A stretch of 7,882 bases of DNA from an uncultured bacterium (GTDB taxonomy: Bacteria; Desulfobacterota; Desulfobulbia; Desulfobulbales; Desulfobulbaceae): NCBI GenBank assembly GCA_903896915.1, contig CAITZN010000711.1, positions 1 through 7,882 of the forward strand, in the 5' to 3' direction. Numbering within the stretch: the stretch's first letter is position 1; each line of letters starts with the position of its first letter. A program made the position numbers and the translations under genes. The notes beneath the pieces are model-generated. The model was not told the DNA's origin. It saw only the letters and a program-made list of their open reading frames with translations, and ran no database searches. This document shows, in pieces, positions 7,326 to 7,882 of the stretch.

Positions 7326-7341
7326 AGCAGAATGTATGCCA
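7326..7341 (-). promoter_or_regulatory. Sigma-54 (-24/-12) promoter of the small protein-GGDEF/EAL-ATPase operon
   Basis: The minus strand reads TGGCATACATTCTGCT, matching TGGCACG-N4-TTGCW at TGGCA and TGC-T, with the obligatory 10 bases between GG and GC. Transcription should begin near 7315 and give a leader of about 69 nt before ATG 7246. Two TTGTCC-type sites lie about 100 and 119 bp upstream of that start, the normal distance for an enhancer-bound sigma-54 activator. The 3' end of such an activator gene is next door. Confidence 0.75.
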
Positions 7342-7406
7342 TAAGGCGTGAGACACACTGATTCGATGGGTTTACAGCCAGATAGAACTACAGAATGACA
7401 TTAACG

Positions 7407-7424
7407 TTGTCCGAGACGGAACAG
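7407..7424. promoter_or_regulatory. Upstream activator site A (degenerate)
   Basis: TTGTCC-N6-GAACAG: the left arm is perfect and four of six bases match GGACAA in the right arm. It starts 19 bp from site B, about two helical turns, so two dimers could sit on the same DNA face. It is centred about 100 bp upstream of the predicted sigma-54 transcription start. Confidence 0.55.
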
Positions 7425-7425
7425 C

Positions 7426-7443
7426 TTGTCCCTTTTCGGACAA
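7426..7443. promoter_or_regulatory. Upstream activator site B (perfect palindrome)
   Basis: TTGTCC-N6-GGACAA, a perfect inverted repeat with the same arms and spacing as site C in the leader. It is centred about 119 bp upstream of the predicted transcription start and ends 12 bp short of the stop codon of the neighbouring sigma-54 activator gene. The arrangement fits an enhancer bound by that activator. Binding by it is an inference. Confidence 0.65.
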
Positions 7444-7455
7444 TCCGGGGAGGGC

Positions 7456-7882
7456 TTAATAAAACAGCTTGCGGGAAGTTTGCAGCAAACGAGCGGCTGC
7501 CGATTTATTATTGCCGCTCTGCTGCATGGCCCACTCTTTCAGACGTTCGACCACCAAATCGAACGAGAATTCCTCAGGTGTGAATTCAAAGTGCAGAGAA
7601 ATATTTTCGGAAACGGCACGGGGGTGAGGTGAGGAACCGTTTTGCAACAGCAGGTGTTTCGGTTGGATCAGTTCACCATTGGTGATAATCGAGGCGTACT
7701 CCAACCGGTTGCGCAATTCTCGCACATTCCCCGGCCAGTCATATGCCATAAGGACATCAAGAGCTGCTTTGGAGAGCCCGGGCAATGTCTTCCCCTGGTC
7801 CTGACGGAGAGATGCTATAAAATGCTCGGCAAGAGACGGTATATCCTCTTTCCGTTCACGGAGGGGAGGAATAGCAAGAGGA
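7456..7882 (-). CDS. Sigma-54-dependent activator (NtrC family), C-terminal part, 5' end outside window
   Basis: The frame enters from the right edge, and 141 residues are visible before TAA 7456-7458. The visible part starts in the AAA+ domain (IPPLRERKEDIPSLAEHF). It continues through the sensor-II region (YDWPGNVRELRNRLEYAS, visible residues 47-64) and a linker rich in Glu and Phe. It ends in a Fis-type helix-turn-helix (NNKSAAARLLQTSRKLFY). The Walker motifs, GAFTGA loop and any receiver or sensor domain are beyond the edge. Such proteins bind enhancers and use ATP to open sigma-54 promoters. The last helix stops at SRKLFY, whereas relatives usually carry on with about 5-10 more residues (xKLKEYG-like), so the recognition helix looks clipped. 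Neither shifted frame restores the missing end. A TTG at 7785 could be read as a start but is internal to the domain. Confidence 0.93.
   Translation of the reverse strand, partial: PLAIPPLRERKEDIPSLAEHFIASLRQDQGKTLPGLSKAALDVLMAYDWPGNVRELRNRLEYASIITNGELIQPKHLLLQNGSSPHPRAVSENISLHFEFTPEEFSFDLVVERLKEWAMQQSGNNKSAAARLLQTSRKLFY

Noticed and set aside
7456..7882. Mobile element, CRISPR array, tRNA or prophage traces anywhere in the window
   Set aside because: No terminal repeats, transposase or integrase motifs, regularly spaced repeats or cloverleaf-like segments were seen on either strand.

Overview
The window (about 7.9 kb, moderate GC) looks like a chromosomal segment of a sigma-54-rich, chemotactic Gram-negative bacterium. 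The best guess is the Desulfuromonadota/Geobacter-like part of the old Deltaproteobacteria. The clues are a dnaX-ybaB-recR block, two Cache-type sensors, an NtrC-family activator and two sigma-54-like promoters. This placement is an inference from gene content and style, not from a marker gene.

Left part, + strand (1-1259): the 3' end of dnaX, then ybaB, then recR. ybaB and recR abut with no spacer. This is the conserved DNA replication/recombination block. A weak terminator-like structure lies between dnaX and ybaB.

Middle, - strand (1388-3385): a complete methyl-accepting chemotaxis protein (TM, double Cache, TM, HAMP, signalling hairpin) converges on recR. It has its own leader with a plausible sigma-54 -24/-12 element.

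Right part, - strand (3555-7882), read right to left: the 3' end of a sigma-54 activator (AAA+ C-terminus plus a short Fis-type helix-turn-helix); a 209-base regulatory gap; a 74-residue protein resembling the Os1348/NHLP-clan family; a 991-residue membrane protein with double Cache, HAMP, PAS, GGDEF and EAL domains; and a 154-residue stand-alone histidine-kinase-type ATPase domain. The last three are spaced by 3 and 23 nt and look like one operon. The gap holds two side-by-side copies of TTGTCC-N6-GGACAA (one perfect, one degenerate) about 100-120 bp upstream of the predicted start of a good sigma-54 promoter. A third, perfect copy lies in the untranslated leader.

Reading the right part as a circuit: the activator probably binds the paired sites and turns on the operon through sigma-54. 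The operon then makes an envelope-sensing c-di-GMP enzyme together with two small partners of unknown role. The least explained pieces are the small leading protein, the isolated and partly degenerate ATPase domain, the operator-like hairpin in the leader, and the shortened DNA-binding end of the activator.
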